Of a stretch of DNA of 64,000 nucleotides, positions 25,388 through 34,984 are shown in pieces. The DNA comes from Clostridia bacterium (lineage in GTDB: Bacteria; Bacillota_A; Clostridia; Oscillospirales; CAG-272), in the NCBI GenBank assembly GCA_017501345.1, contig JAFVXC010000030.1:44556-108555 (forward strand), given 5' to 3'. The notes beneath the pieces were generated by a model that worked only from the letters and a program-made list of their open reading frames with translations, was not told where the DNA came from and made no database searches. A program made the translations under genes and the position numbers. Position 1 is the first letter of the stretch; every line of letters begins with the position of its first letter.

Positions 25388-26329
25388 ATGAAACATATTC
25401 GGTTATTCCGACTTTCTTCGCTGATTCTTCTCGGTGTACTTGTGCTTGGACTTTGCTCCTGTGTCGGAGGCGGCACGCTTGTAATTGGTGGTGACGACAG
25501 TACCGCAGATGAAACCGAAGCGACCGAGGTCGGTGGACACGGAACCTTTGAGTATAAGATTAACGACAACGGATATTATGAGATCGTTCGCTACAATCCC
25601 TATGGAACGAGCGTTGAGAGCGTTGAGATCCCCGAGCGTATCGGTGAGATCGCGGTTACGAGTATTGCCGCGGACGCATTTGCTGCCTGCACCTACGTTA
25701 AGGAAATCAAGATCCCCTCTTCGGTGACTAAGATCGGTGATTGCGCATTCCGTGAGTGCACTTATCTTGAAAGCATCGTGATCCCGGATAGCGTTACCTC
25801 GATCGGAGAAGGTCTCTTCGTAAAGTGTACCTCGCTCACGTCGGTAACCCTTCCCGCAGGGCTGACCACGATTCCGGCGCACACCTTCTCGGGTTGCACC
25901 TCGCTTGCGGCTTACACGATCTCTGATAAGATCACGGAGATCGGCAAGGGCGCGTTCAGAGACTGCTCGGCTCTCACCTCGATGATCGTCCCCGCAACGG
26001 TTGAGCGGATCGGCTCGGAGGCATTCTATAACTGCTCGAGCCTGACCTACTTTGAAATGAACGCAATGCTTGACTTCGTTCTGAAGGTTGATGCAAACGG
26101 AAATCCCGTAGTTGATAAGAACGGTTACCGCGTGGTGGACGAAAAGCTTTCTACCCTCGGTGAATATATGCTTTATCGCTTCTCGCCCGATATGGATGCC
26201 GAGACGGGAATCGTATATGACAAGGAAAACAACCTCGGTATGGCGGCTTACTTCGCTTATTACGCACTTGACAAGGAGCCTTTGCCTCTCGAGGAGGAGA
26301 CTACCGTGTTGCCCTACGCTGTAAATTGA
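25388..26329 (+). CDS. BspA-like leucine-rich repeat lipoprotein
   Basis: 313 residues from ATG 25388 (GGAGG about 8 bases upstream). A lipoprotein signal ends at Cys25 (LCSC). About five LRR_5-type repeats of 23 residues follow at about 85-220, with the recurring form IPxxVTxIGxxAFxxCxxL. These surface repeats often mediate adhesion. The last 90 residues are non-repetitive and acidic. A single-gene unit between its own promoter and the terminator at 26348. Confidence 0.85.
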   Translation: MKHIRLFRLSSLILLGVLVLGLCSCVGGGTLVIGGDDSTADETEATEVGGHGTFEYKINDNGYYEIVRYNPYGTSVESVEIPERIGEIAVTSIAADAFAACTYVKEIKIPSSVTKIGDCAFRECTYLESIVIPDSVTSIGEGLFVKCTSLTSVTLPAGLTTIPAHTFSGCTSLAAYTISDKITEIGKGAFRDCSALTSMIVPATVERIGSEAFYNCSSLTYFEMNAMLDFVLKVDANGNPVVDKNGYRVVDEKLSTLGEYMLYRFSPDMDAETGIVYDKENNLGMAAYFAYYALDKEPLPLEEETTVLPYAVN

Positions 26330-26347
26330 CCTTTTATAGAGAGATTT

Positions 26348-26387
26348 GGGGCTGTCTCACGCTCTTTGGTGAGACAGTCCCTTTTTT
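26348..26387 (+). terminator. Terminator after the LRR lipoprotein
   Basis: GGGGCTGTCTCAC (26348-26360) pairs with GTGAGACAGTCCC (26369-26381), then TTTTTT. Same family as 16862 and 41214. Confidence 0.9.
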
Positions 26388-26548
26388 GTGAAAAGCGGTG
26401 CGGCGCCCCGCGCGCTCCTATGAATGTGTAAAAGCCCTGAAGTATAAAAATACGCCGATGGCTTGACGCGGCACGGCTTTTTTGAATAATGATTATGAAA
26501 ACAGCTTCTTGAGATATAACTGTAACAGATTTAAGGAGAAGAAAAAAT

Positions 26549-27361
26549 ATGATGAAAAAATTTTTGACGGTGCTTCTTGCACTCGTAATGCTTCTTTCGA
26601 TCGTCGCTTGCCGTGGATCGGGAGACAACGGTGGAGGCAACGAGGGCGGTGAAACCACCTCTGCGAGCGGCGCAGTAGGACGTGGTGATGACCCGAAGAG
26701 TGAGGGTACCGTGACGTATGCGGAGTATATCGAGGCAGAGATTGGCACCGCTGTGCAGATCGAGGCTTACGTTCAGGCGGCGACGTATTGGCGCGTCAAC
26801 AAGGAGGACGGAGCGGGTAAGATCACAGTCTATCTGCAGGACTGCGACGGCGCGTATCTTGTGCAGGATATGATCTGCACAGAGGCGGATGCGGCAAAGC
26901 TCACACGCGGTGCTCGTGTTCGTGTGACTGGTGATAAGGCTGTCTGGAACGGCAGGACCCAGGTTGATCACGGTGCGTTCGAGCTCATCTCGGGCGAGAC
27001 CTTCATTGCAGCAGCGACTGACCTCTCTGCTCTGCTCGGAACGGAAGAGCTTGTCAATCACCAGAACAAGCGCATTTCCTTCAAGGGTATGACAGTTGAG
27101 GCGATCAGCGAAGAGGAAGATCTGGCGTTTTTCTACAGATGGGATAATTCGGGCTCTGACGGAGACGACCTCTATTTCATAGCATCTGATGGAAAAGAAA
27201 CCTACACCTTTACGGTGGAATCCGATCTTATGAATAAGGATTCCGACGTTTACAAGGCGGTCAAGGCACTGAAAATCGGCGACAAGATCGATATGGAGGG
27301 CTTCCTCTATTGGAATGAGGGAGCAAGACCCCACATTACCTCGGTGACGGCGGCATCGTAA
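26549..27361 (+). CDS. Predicted lipoprotein with OB-fold-like domains
   Basis: 270 residues. A lipoprotein signal ends at Cys21 (IVAC), followed by a Gly/Ser/Glu linker. Residues about 53-145 (TYAEYIEAEIGTAVQIEAYV...VRVTGDKAVWNGRTQVDHG) and about 150-265 look like two OB-fold-like barrels of the kind found in secreted nucleic-acid or ligand-binding proteins. No catalytic motif is seen. The upstream 160 bases hold no clear promoter. Function unknown. Confidence 0.72.
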   Translation: MMKKFLTVLLALVMLLSIVACRGSGDNGGGNEGGETTSASGAVGRGDDPKSEGTVTYAEYIEAEIGTAVQIEAYVQAATYWRVNKEDGAGKITVYLQDCDGAYLVQDMICTEADAAKLTRGARVRVTGDKAVWNGRTQVDHGAFELISGETFIAAATDLSALLGTEELVNHQNKRISFKGMTVEAISEEEDLAFFYRWDNSGSDGDDLYFIASDGKETYTFTVESDLMNKDSDVYKAVKALKIGDKIDMEGFLYWNEGARPHITSVTAAS

Positions 27362-27374
27362 GAGCATTTATAAT

Positions 27375-27429
27375 AAAACAGGCGTAACAGTATTGTATCC
27401 GAAAGGACACGGGCCGTTACGCCTGTTTT
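27375..27429. terminator. Bidirectional terminator, lipoprotein / TraX
   Basis: AAAACAGGCGTAAC (27375-27388) pairs with GTTACGCCTGTTTT (27416-27429), with T-runs on both strands. Its right arm abuts the TraX stop codon. Confidence 0.9.
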
Positions 27430-28176
27430 TTATCGCGTAATCAGTATCGCGATCAGCTCGATCAGGAGAAGATGAAGCGGATAGAAGAGGTAAAAGCCGT
27501 ATTTCATCCGTTTTGATCCGGCAGCGCCATTGTAGAGCGCGAGGAGCAGGATCGCGGGAAGGCACCATACTTGAAGCGAGGAAAAGCCCTTCGTGTAGAC
27601 GAGGAGTAAAAGTCCGATGAAGAAGAAGCATAGCCTGTATGGCAAAAGGTCGAGCGGCTTGAAGCACGCGGGAGTCTCGCCGTCCTTATAGTCAAGGAGA
27701 GAGGCGAAGATCGGGAGAATAACACCCGCGAAGCCGTAGTCAAGGTCAAGGAGGATCGAGAGCGGATACGCTGCCACAAGGGCTGCGGTGAACAGCAGGG
27801 AAGCCAAAACGATCTGTACGGGACGCCATGACGCGATGCACCGCTTTAGCAGCTGTAAGCAATAGATCAGGGCGATCGATGCAGAGAAGGTCAGGAGAAT
27901 ATTGCCCTGCAGGCGATGGGTGTACAGAATATACGCGCTTTCGCAGAGCACGCCGAGGATGAAAACAAGCAGGAAGCGCTTTGCTCGATTTCGCGTATAT
28001 CGACAGCCCTCTGCAATAAAATACGCGAAGATCGGGAAGGACAGACGGCCGATGATGCGGAAGATGTCCTCGCTCGGAAAAAACTTGAGTCCGATGTGAT
28101 CGACGAGCATCAGAATGCAGGCGAGGAGCTTAAGTGTAGATGCGGACAGTCCGCGGCGTGAGGTTGAGGATTTCAT
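27430..28176 (-). CDS. TraX-family membrane protein
   Basis: 248 residues, almost entirely hydrophobic with about seven or eight membrane segments. The N-terminal LKLLACILMLVDHIGLKFF and IGRLSFPIFAYFIAEGCRYTRNR are the TraX signature. TraX of the F plasmid acetylates pilin, and chromosomal relatives are thought to be acyltransferases. Here there are no conjugation genes nearby, so the substrate is unknown. No clear ribosome site is seen before the ATG. Confidence 0.8.
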   Translation of the reverse strand: MKSSTSRRGLSASTLKLLACILMLVDHIGLKFFPSEDIFRIIGRLSFPIFAYFIAEGCRYTRNRAKRFLLVFILGVLCESAYILYTHRLQGNILLTFSASIALIYCLQLLKRCIASWRPVQIVLASLLFTAALVAAYPLSILLDLDYGFAGVILPIFASLLDYKDGETPACFKPLDLLPYRLCFFFIGLLLLVYTKGFSSLQVWCLPAILLLALYNGAAGSKRMKYGFYLFYPLHLLLIELIAILITR

Positions 28177-28237
28177 AAGAATACCGGGTCTCTCGCATTG
28201 GCGGGAGGCTTTCTTTTTTCATTTGAACGCTTGAAAG

Positions 28238-28303
28238 CATCCGCCCCCGTGTGTGCCGCTATCGGTACGTTTAGGGGCGGATGGCAAAGCCTCGCTAGGC
28301 TTT
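28238..28303 (-). terminator. Two hairpins after the GH13 gene
   Basis: AAAGCCT (28286-28292) pairs with AGGCTTT (28297-28303), and GCATCCGCCCC (28237-28247) pairs with GGGGCGGATG (28274-28283). They separate GH13 from traX on the minus strand. The T-run is clearer on the plus side, so termination strength on the minus strand is uncertain. Confidence 0.65.
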
Positions 28304-28309
28304 TTGAAA

Positions 28310-29680
28310 TTAAAGCTCTGCTACGATATATCCGTGGGACGGGATCACGAGCGTGTCGCCCTTGATTTCTGCCCTTGCCTCGCTCTCGAGGATCACCTTA
28401 TATCTATTGTTGAGATCGACGCCGCTGAGCTTGACGGTCACGGGATCGGAGGAGATGTTTCCGACGGTGACGATCTTGCCACTGTCTACAACACGCATAA
28501 AGGAAAGAACCTTTTCGGGCTCTGTGTTGTCGATCCAGACGGTCTCACCGTCTCTGAGAATTTCGGAGGTTGCCTTCAGCGTGTTCAGTGCGCGCATCAC
28601 CGCAAGGCGGCGGAGCACTGCGGGCTCATTCTTTTTCGCGTCTGAGCGATCGGTTATTTCAAATTTGCCCATATAGAAGCGATTTGCGAACATATTGATG
28701 GTTGCCTCATCGCACAGCTCGTTGCCGCAGTAGATCATCGGGACACCGTCGATCGTATAGTTCAGTACCTCGATCAGCTCCATTCCGTCGTGTCCTGCAA
28801 AAATTTCAACGCGCTGAGCACGATCGGTTACGGTGTCGTGGTTATCGATGTCGTGCATCACAAACGCGTCCCGCGGGATCTTTGCGGCGAATTCCTCGTG
28901 GCACTGACGGACGTCGGCGGCAGTGATCCCGTCTTCCTTCGCGAATGCCTTGTACATTCTTCCGTGCCAAGCGAAATGATAGCACGAGTCAAATGCTTGT
29001 TCAAGATAGTCGACCTTAATGCCTTCGACCAGCAGAACTGCATCGGGCTTGATCGCCGTGATGCGGCGGCGCCCCTCGACCCAGAAATCGAGCGGTACCT
29101 TATCGCCGACGTCACAGCGGAAGCCGTCTACGCCGAAGGCGCCGACGTAGTAGGTCATATTACACCACAGATACTCGCGAAGTCCCGCGTTTTCAAAATT
29201 GAGGTAGGGGAACTTCCATTTCGTCAGACGCATATTGCCGTTTTCGTCGTGCTGTGCGAATTCGGGATGCTCCTTGATGATCGGCGCATTGGGACCGATG
29301 TGGAGATAGACGAGGTCGAGCATAACCCTCAGACCGAGGCGATGCGCTTCTGCAACGAATTCACGGAGATCGTCTATCGTGCCGTACTCGGAATCGATCT
29401 TAAAGTAGTCGTTCATTCGGTAGGGATTTTTCGGATTTCCCGTTTGGGAGGCGAGCTGTCGGGGGCTGAGGTAAGTGGGATCGTCGCTGTCGTCCTCCTC
29501 GAAGATGGGGCAGAGATACATAACGGTAAATCCGAGCTCCTTCAGGAAGGGGAGCTCCTTCGTGACCGCCGCGATCGTGCCCTCGGGGGAGAAGGTGCGG
29601 GGATTGATCTGATAAATGCTGCCCATCGTAAACCAATCGGGGCTATGGATGCTTCTTTCGTTCTTTGTAGGGATACACAT
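28310..29680 (-). CDS. Alpha-amylase family (GH13) glycosidase
   Basis: 456 residues without signal peptide, so cytoplasmic. The (beta/alpha)8 barrel motifs are present: DLVYLH (122-127), GFRCDVGDK with nucleophile Asp190, LLVEG with acid Glu219, and DIDNHDTV with Asp282. A C-terminal all-beta domain follows. It lacks the usual Asn of region I (DxVxNH reads DLVYLH). Likely acts on alpha-glucan oligosaccharides or disaccharides; the specificity cannot be assigned. Confidence 0.88.
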   Translation of the reverse strand: MCIPTKNERSIHSPDWFTMGSIYQINPRTFSPEGTIAAVTKELPFLKELGFTVMYLCPIFEEDDSDDPTYLSPRQLASQTGNPKNPYRMNDYFKIDSEYGTIDDLREFVAEAHRLGLRVMLDLVYLHIGPNAPIIKEHPEFAQHDENGNMRLTKWKFPYLNFENAGLREYLWCNMTYYVGAFGVDGFRCDVGDKVPLDFWVEGRRRITAIKPDAVLLVEGIKVDYLEQAFDSCYHFAWHGRMYKAFAKEDGITAADVRQCHEEFAAKIPRDAFVMHDIDNHDTVTDRAQRVEIFAGHDGMELIEVLNYTIDGVPMIYCGNELCDEATINMFANRFYMGKFEITDRSDAKKNEPAVLRRLAVMRALNTLKATSEILRDGETVWIDNTEPEKVLSFMRVVDSGKIVTVGNISSDPVTVKLSGVDLNNRYKVILESEARAEIKGDTLVIPSHGYIVAEL

Positions 29681-29712
29681 AACGGATTCCTTTCTGTAAT
29701 GAAGTTACCTTT

Positions 29713-29741
29713 ATTATAGCCTGCTTCGACGGCTTTGTAAA
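29713..29741 (-). promoter_or_regulatory. Promoter of the GH13 gene
   Basis: Minus strand TTTACA (29736-29741), 17 bases, TATAAT (29713-29718). The remaining bases up to 29835 show nothing. Confidence 0.85.
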
Positions 29742-29835
29742 TCCGAGAAATGAGCAAAAAGGTTTGAAAAACGAAACAAAAGGGCGAACCAAAAGCGCAG
29801 GATGCGTTTCGGATTCAACCCTTTCGTATCACGGA

Positions 29836-30186
29836 TTATTCCTTTGCCATACTCTTTGTTACGACGATATCAACGCCGCATCCGAGTACGTTTTCGAACA
29901 CCGTGTCGCCAAGTGCGACGGGTGCCTCCAGCGTGACGGTGTCAAGAAGACGCATAATGCGCGGGACAAGCTCGCGCGGAACGTCGGAGGCCGTTTTGAT
30001 GGGGCAACGGCGGTGGAGCGCACCGTTGATCTTCACCGTAGAGGTGATCGTACGCGTAGGGGCAGTGACCTCCTTGATGCCATATGCAGCACCACGGGGG
30101 CAAAGATTGCCCGAAACGACATTGTTTTCGATATCGACGGTAAGGTGACAGCCCTTGGGGCAAACCGTGCAAATTACTTTATTCAT
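29836..30186 (-). CDS. DUF1667 protein, third member of a G3P dehydrogenase-like operon
   Basis: 116 residues. Four cysteines (6, 9, 13, 29) in CTVCPKGC and NLCPRGAAYG suggest an iron-sulfur or zinc site. The family is DUF1667, commonly encoded after the two FAD proteins found here. ATG 30186 is chosen because AAAGAGG lies upstream. Likely an electron-transfer or assembly partner; this is inference from context. Confidence 0.85.
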   Translation of the reverse strand: MNKVICTVCPKGCHLTVDIENNVVSGNLCPRGAAYGIKEVTAPTRTITSTVKINGALHRRCPIKTASDVPRELVPRIMRLLDTVTLEAPVALGDTVFENVLGCGVDIVVTKSMAKE

Positions 30187-30227
30187 ACCAGATGAAACCT
30201 CTTTCTTTCGTGATAGGCGCGGAGTGA

Positions 30228-31484
30228 TCACTCCACGACCTCGACTGTGAGGGTGCTCTCGACCTTCTCAAGGAGCGCTTTCGGAAGAACGATCTTTTCC
30301 ATTTCACCGGGTGCCATATGGTCACGCTTGAAGGAAGCGATCTCGTTCTCACCGCTCGTGACGCGGATCACAGAGGCACCGCGAACCTTGTTCGTGCGGA
30401 AGAGGATCTCAAGAGACTTTTCGATGTTGCAGGGACGTACGCGCTGGGGAACGGTGTAGTTGACGCCGTTGCCGTTTACGATCGTGACGATCTCGCCCTC
30501 GACGGGATTGCCGCAGGCGAATTCTGCAGCCGCCTTACCCGCCTTCATACTCTCGACTGTGACGTAGTCGACAAGGTCGTGAACGTGAACGACGTTTCCG
30601 CAGGCGAAGATGCCGTTCTTGTCGGTTTCCATATTCTCATAAACGTATGCGCCGTTCGTGCGGCGGTCAATGCCGATGCCCGCCTCGCGGGAAAGCTCAT
30701 TCTCGGGGATCAGACCGACCGACAGGAGAAGGGTATCGCACTCGATTTCGAATTCGGTTCCGGGGATGGGGGTAAAGCCGTCCACCTTGCTGATCTGCAC
30801 CTTTTGGAGTCGTCTCTTGCCGATGACGTTCGTGACGGTGTGCGAGAGGTAGAGCGGGATACCGAAATCATCAAGGCACTGAACGATATTTCTCGAAAGA
30901 CCGTTGCAGTGCGGAGCAAGCTCAATGCACGCAAGGACCTTCGCGCCCTCAAGCGTCATACGGCGTGCCATAATGAGGCCGATGTCGCCCGATCCGAGAA
31001 TAACGACGCGCTTGCCGGGGAGGTAGCCGTTGATGTTTACGTATCTCTGCGCGGTTCCTGCCGTGAAGACACCGGAGGGGCGGTCGCCGGGGATCGAGAT
31101 CGCACCGCGGGTACGCTCGCGACAGCCCATAGCAAGCACGATCGCGCCTGCGTGATAGACCTGATATCCCTTGTTCTTGCTGACGCACGCGACGGTGCGG
31201 TCAGAGCCGACGTGCAGAACCATCGTGTCGCAAAGGACCGTAATGCTTTCGCGCTTTTTGACCTCTTCAGCGAAGCGCTCGGCGTATTCGGGACCGGTCA
31301 GCGCCTCCTTGAAGTAGTGAAGGCCGAAGCCGTTGTGAACGCATTGATTGAGAATGCCGCCAACCTCGCGGTCGCGCTCGAGGACCAGAACACTGCGGGC
31401 ACCGTTGTCACTTGCGGAAACAGCCGCAGCAAGACCTGCGGGGCCGCCGCCGACTACGATCACGTCATAATTCTTTTCAAGCAT
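30228..31484 (-). CDS. FAD-dependent oxidoreductase (GlpB-like/NADH-linked subunit)
   Basis: 418 residues. An N-terminal FAD site VIVVGGGPAGLAAA (about 8-21), a second nucleotide site VVILGSGDIGLIMARR in the middle, and the C-terminal FACGNVVHVHDLVDYV are typical of pyridine-nucleotide-disulfide-oxidoreductase-like proteins. The redox cysteine region GGILNQCVHNGFG is the version seen with anaerobic G3P dehydrogenase. The start at 31484 overlaps the end of the upstream gene by 8 bases (coupling). Probably passes electrons from the GlpA-like subunit to NAD+. Confidence 0.88.
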   Translation of the reverse strand: MLEKNYDVIVVGGGPAGLAAAVSASDNGARSVLVLERDREVGGILNQCVHNGFGLHYFKEALTGPEYAERFAEEVKKRESITVLCDTMVLHVGSDRTVACVSKNKGYQVYHAGAIVLAMGCRERTRGAISIPGDRPSGVFTAGTAQRYVNINGYLPGKRVVILGSGDIGLIMARRMTLEGAKVLACIELAPHCNGLSRNIVQCLDDFGIPLYLSHTVTNVIGKRRLQKVQISKVDGFTPIPGTEFEIECDTLLLSVGLIPENELSREAGIGIDRRTNGAYVYENMETDKNGIFACGNVVHVHDLVDYVTVESMKAGKAAAEFACGNPVEGEIVTIVNGNGVNYTVPQRVRPCNIEKSLEILFRTNKVRGASVIRVTSGENEIASFKRDHMAPGEMEKIVLPKALLEKVESTLTVEVVE

Positions 31485-32925
31485 TGCCCTTTGCCTCCTT
31501 CGTTTCTTCCACGAGAATGTAGCTGCCGTCGTCGCCGAGCGTGATGTCGAGCGGGGAAACGCCGAGCTCACGGGCGAGGATATCGTGGATCCTTGTTGAG
31601 CAGAAGCCGCCCTGGCAACGTCCGATGCTTGCGCCTGTGCGGCGCTTGATCGAGTCAAGCGAGCGGGGCTGGATCGGACGGTGGATTGCGTCAAGGATCT
31701 CGCCCTCGGTTACCGTCTCACAGCGGCAGATAATGCGGCCATACAGCGGATTCTTGCGAATAAGCTCTGCCTGCTCCTCGGGGGACATACGGTTGAAGCG
31801 AACGACGTGACGCTCGTCGACGATCTCCTTCTTAGGCTCGAGCTTCAGCCCGATGCGTGAAAGGATCTTGATGCCCTCAAGTGCGATCGCGGGAGCCGCA
31901 GAAAGACCGGGGGACTTGATGCCTGCGAGATGCAGGAAATTATCGTTCAGGTACGAGGAGCGGATGATGAAGTCATGGCTGTCAGAGATCGGACGGATAC
32001 CTGCATATTCGTGAATGCTCTTCGAGAAATCGATCGAGGGGACGGACTTGAGTCCGCTCGGCTTCAGCATTCTCAAGGTCTCTGCAACGGTAGCGACCGA
32101 ATCGGCACGGTCAACGATGTAGGCGTCGGGGCCGATGATAAGGTTGCCGTGGACGGTCGGGGAAACGAGAACGCCCTTTCCGTTTTCGTCGGGGCAACGG
32201 AATATGACCGAGTTCACGCGTGTGCCCTCGACCTTGTCGAGCACGTAGTATTCGCCGCAGCGGTGATGCTGCTTGAAGGAGAAGTCACCGATCATTTCGG
32301 CGATCTTATCGGCGTGAGAGCCCGCCGCGTTCACGACGTAGTCCGCGGTATAGGTACCCTTCGAGGTCGTAACGAGGAAGATTCCGTTTACGTACTTGAT
32401 CGTGTCAACTCTGTTTGAAAGATGTACGTCCGCACCGTTCAGAACGGCGGTCTCCGCCATTGCGCAGGTGTACTCCCACGGGTCAACGATCGCAGAGGGA
32501 GCATAGAGTGCACCGAGCACCTCGGGATTGATGTTTGGCTCCATTGCAAGCGTCTCTGCGGTTGAGAGGATACGAATACCCTCAACGCCGTTTGCACGGC
32601 CCTGGTAGTAAAGCTCCTCAATGTGGTCGAGATCCTTTTGCGTGAAAGCGAGAACGAGAGAAGGAAGCTCACGGCGCAGGACCGATAGCTTCTTGCAGAT
32701 CTCCTTCGCGAGACGGACGCCCTCGATGTTCAGCTTTGCGCAAAGCGTTCCGGGGACGGGGTCGTAGCCTGCGTGGAGGATCGCGCTGTTCGCCTTCGTT
32801 GCACCGCAACCGACGTCGTTGCAAGCCTCGACAACACCGACCGAGAGCTGGTATTTGGACAACTCGTACGCCATAGCGGCACCGGTAATGCCGCATCCGA
32901 CGATAAGTACGTTATAATGCTTCAT
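31477..32925 (-). CDS. Glycerol-3-phosphate dehydrogenase-like FAD protein (GlpA type)
   Basis: 482 residues. A DAO-fold FAD oxidase domain (VLIVGCGITGAAMAYELS near the start; GIRPISDSHDFIIR; FLHLAGIKSPGLSAAPAIA) is followed by a C-terminal BFD-like [2Fe-2S] domain with CRCETVTEGEI and RCQGGFC. Predicted to oxidise glycerol 3-phosphate to dihydroxyacetone phosphate. ATG 32925 (MKHYNVLIVG) fits the fold start; its ribosome site is weak (AGGGA). First gene of a three-gene operon. It lies next to an operon with a predicted glycerophosphodiesterase whose product would be its substrate. Confidence 0.87.
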   Translation of the reverse strand: MKHYNVLIVGCGITGAAMAYELSKYQLSVGVVEACNDVGCGATKANSAILHAGYDPVPGTLCAKLNIEGVRLAKEICKKLSVLRRELPSLVLAFTQKDLDHIEELYYQGRANGVEGIRILSTAETLAMEPNINPEVLGALYAPSAIVDPWEYTCAMAETAVLNGADVHLSNRVDTIKYVNGIFLVTTSKGTYTADYVVNAAGSHADKIAEMIGDFSFKQHHRCGEYYVLDKVEGTRVNSVIFRCPDENGKGVLVSPTVHGNLIIGPDAYIVDRADSVATVAETLRMLKPSGLKSVPSIDFSKSIHEYAGIRPISDSHDFIIRSSYLNDNFLHLAGIKSPGLSAAPAIALEGIKILSRIGLKLEPKKEIVDERHVVRFNRMSPEEQAELIRKNPLYGRIICRCETVTEGEILDAIHRPIQPRSLDSIKRRTGASIGRCQGGFCSTRIHDILARELGVSPLDITLGDDGSYILVEETKEAKGNA

Positions 32926-33026
32926 AGATTTCCCTGTATCGCGGGTCTGACCGCGAATCCTTTCGTTCGGGTATCGCCGAGCGGCATTTGCCGCAGGATT
33001 CATACCCGCATAATTCAGCACCCCAC

Positions 33027-33055
33027 ATTATAGCACGTTTTGTAGGTGTTGTCAA
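33027..33055 (-). promoter_or_regulatory. Promoter of the G3P dehydrogenase-like operon
   Basis: Minus strand TTGACA (33050-33055), 17 bases, TATAAT (33027-33032): exact consensus. Confidence 0.9.
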
Positions 33056-33168
33056 GATTATTTCTTTTTTTCTTTTGACTTTTGTATGAATTGACATTTT
33101 TTTAACAAGAGAGATGGGTGGAACGTCACGTGTAGGCGATTACATCCCATTCAGAAACCGCTGATCTG

Positions 33169-33193
33169 AAAAAAGCGAGGCGGGGAAACCGCC
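33169..33193 (-). terminator. Terminator of the 33-39 kb operon
   Basis: GGCGG (33179-33183) pairs with CCGCC (33189-33193), with G-C rich flanks; on the minus strand a TTTTTT run follows (A-run at 33169-33174). Confidence 0.65.
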
Positions 33194-33236
33194 CGAAAGC
33201 GCATAATCCCCACCTTATCAAAAGCGAAATATTCTT

Positions 33237-34274
33237 TTATGAATTCAAAAGCTCATCAAACGTATCCCACGAAAGATCGGCATAGAATCGGTGTCCCTCG
33301 GGACCCGTGATGTTGCGGCAGTTATTTTCTGCGCCAAATGCTTTGTAGATCTGCTTTACACGGGCGAATTCGTTTTTCACCGCTTCATTCGGAGCAAGCC
33401 TGTCATACTGCCCGCTCACAATGACCAGCGGGCGGGGAGCCATAAGAAGCGTGATATCTGCCATATCCATATACGGTAAGATGCCGCTGATATATCCGCA
33501 ATCGCAGTGATGGACCGAGCCCCATGAATCGGCGAGTGAGCAGAAGGCGCAGGAGGGCATCGAGGCCTTGATCCGTTCATCGACGCATGCTGCATAGAAG
33601 GAGGAGGTACCACCACCCGAGTTGCCCATAGCCCCGATCCGTGTTTCGTCGATACAATCAAAGCTCGTGAGAACCGCGTCGATCGCGCAGGAGATGTCGA
33701 GAAGGCGTTCTCCGATCAGGGTTGTACCCATCATCTCCGACTGCCAGACAAGTTCATGGCAAGAGAACTTGAGGTCTTTTATGCCGTTGAGCTCTCCGAA
33801 TCCGCGCTGTTCCATACAAAGTGCCGCGTAGCCGCGCGATACTGCCTGAATGCCGAAGTCTCGGTCTCCCTTGATCTCGATCGGCTCTTTTCCGGGGTAC
33901 GCCTCTCTTGCGAGCGAAACGTGCATTCCTGTGGAATGTCCCTGCAGGCAGATGACGAGAGGGAGCTTTTCCGGTCTGTCCTTCGGGAGAAGCAGATGTG
34001 CGGGAACAAAGAAGCCGGGCTCACTTTCAAAAACGAAGCGGTATTCGTCAAAACGAGGATCGCTCGTGTCGTAGTATTCGATGATCGCTTCGGATTTGAC
34101 TGTTTTTTCGGGAATCTTCAAAAGCTCAAGAAGCTTTTCTGAAATCGCCGTCTTTTGCTCGAATACGTCCTTATTCGGGTCGAAGCGCAGGGAAGGGACG
34201 ATGCGCTTTTGCTTCTCTATGTTGAGGCGAAGCGGATCGACTAAAGTAACCTTTTTGAAATTTGTGTTTGACAT
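33237..34274 (-). CDS. Alpha/beta hydrolase of the acetyl-xylan-esterase/dienelactone-hydrolase type
   Basis: 345 residues, no signal peptide. The nucleophile elbow GNSGGG has Ser219, the oxyanion segment QGHSTG is at 111-116, and the acid/base are Asp291 (GQYDRLAP) and His328 (PEGHRF). Probably cleaves an ester or a small amide. ATG 34274 is supported by AGGAGA. Last gene of the five-gene operon with the D-serine enzymes. Confidence 0.84.
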   Translation of the reverse strand: MSNTNFKKVTLVDPLRLNIEKQKRIVPSLRFDPNKDVFEQKTAISEKLLELLKIPEKTVKSEAIIEYYDTSDPRFDEYRFVFESEPGFFVPAHLLLPKDRPEKLPLVICLQGHSTGMHVSLAREAYPGKEPIEIKGDRDFGIQAVSRGYAALCMEQRGFGELNGIKDLKFSCHELVWQSEMMGTTLIGERLLDISCAIDAVLTSFDCIDETRIGAMGNSGGGTSSFYAACVDERIKASMPSCAFCSLADSWGSVHHCDCGYISGILPYMDMADITLLMAPRPLVIVSGQYDRLAPNEAVKNEFARVKQIYKAFGAENNCRNITGPEGHRFYADLSWDTFDELLNS

Positions 34275-34294
34275 TTTGATTCTCCTATGTTCAG

Positions 34295-34924
34295 TCAAAT
34301 TATGTAGCTCTTGAGCTGCTGTGCAACGTATTTGCCGAGCATAGCGAAGGCGTCTGCCGTCAGATGGCAGTAATCGGCATAGCATTCGCTGCCAAAGGGG
34401 CGAACAAACGTGTTGATATCATTTACGGTGATCCCGTTTCTCTGCATCACGGCAGTTGCAATCGCGTTGTAACGGTCGATCTCCTCGTCGGTTCGTACGT
34501 TCGTGCCCAGCTTACCGCTTGGATTCATCGGCGACGTCGTAGCAAATATCAGGCGGGCGCGCGGGAAGAAATGACGAAGCTGATCGATGATGATCTGCAA
34601 ATTCCTTTCATATTCGGCCTCGCTGGTCAGCGGAAGCGCGTGTCCGTTCCAATGTGCGATATCCCAATGTCCGCAGTTAAACTGAACGATATCGACAAGT
34701 GAGGGATCGCTGAATAATCCTGCCCACTTCTTCATATTGAAGATGATATACTGCGAGCTTCTGCAGTTGTCCTTAAAATAAAAGACCTCAGCAACATCCG
34801 AAAGCTCGTTCTTTACCGTTTCGCAGTAGCCCTGACGGATCGAGTCTCCGATCAGAAAAATGTTGGGCTTTTCCGTGCTGCAGCAGAATACTGCGGTGGA
34901 TTCTCCGTTTTCAACCCATTTCAT
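34295..34924 (-). CDS. SGNH/GDSL-type esterase
   Basis: 209 residues, cytoplasmic. GDS at 26-28 (Ser28), an N-rich block FNCGHWD in place of block III, and a C-terminal D-Y-C-H (DYCHLTADAF) supplying Asp and His. ATG 34924 has GAGG 8 bases upstream. Twenty bases separate it from the downstream alpha/beta hydrolase, so the two hydrolases are co-expressed. Substrate unknown. Confidence 0.82.
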   Translation of the reverse strand: MKWVENGESTAVFCCSTEKPNIFLIGDSIRQGYCETVKNELSDVAEVFYFKDNCRSSQYIIFNMKKWAGLFSDPSLVDIVQFNCGHWDIAHWNGHALPLTSEAEYERNLQIIIDQLRHFFPRARLIFATTSPMNPSGKLGTNVRTDEEIDRYNAIATAVMQRNGITVNDINTFVRPFGSECYADYCHLTADAFAMLGKYVAQQLKSYII

Positions 34925-34984
34925 AGTTCTTACCTCGTTTTTTGCATTTGGATCAGACGTCACTACCATAAAAGTGGCTCCCTG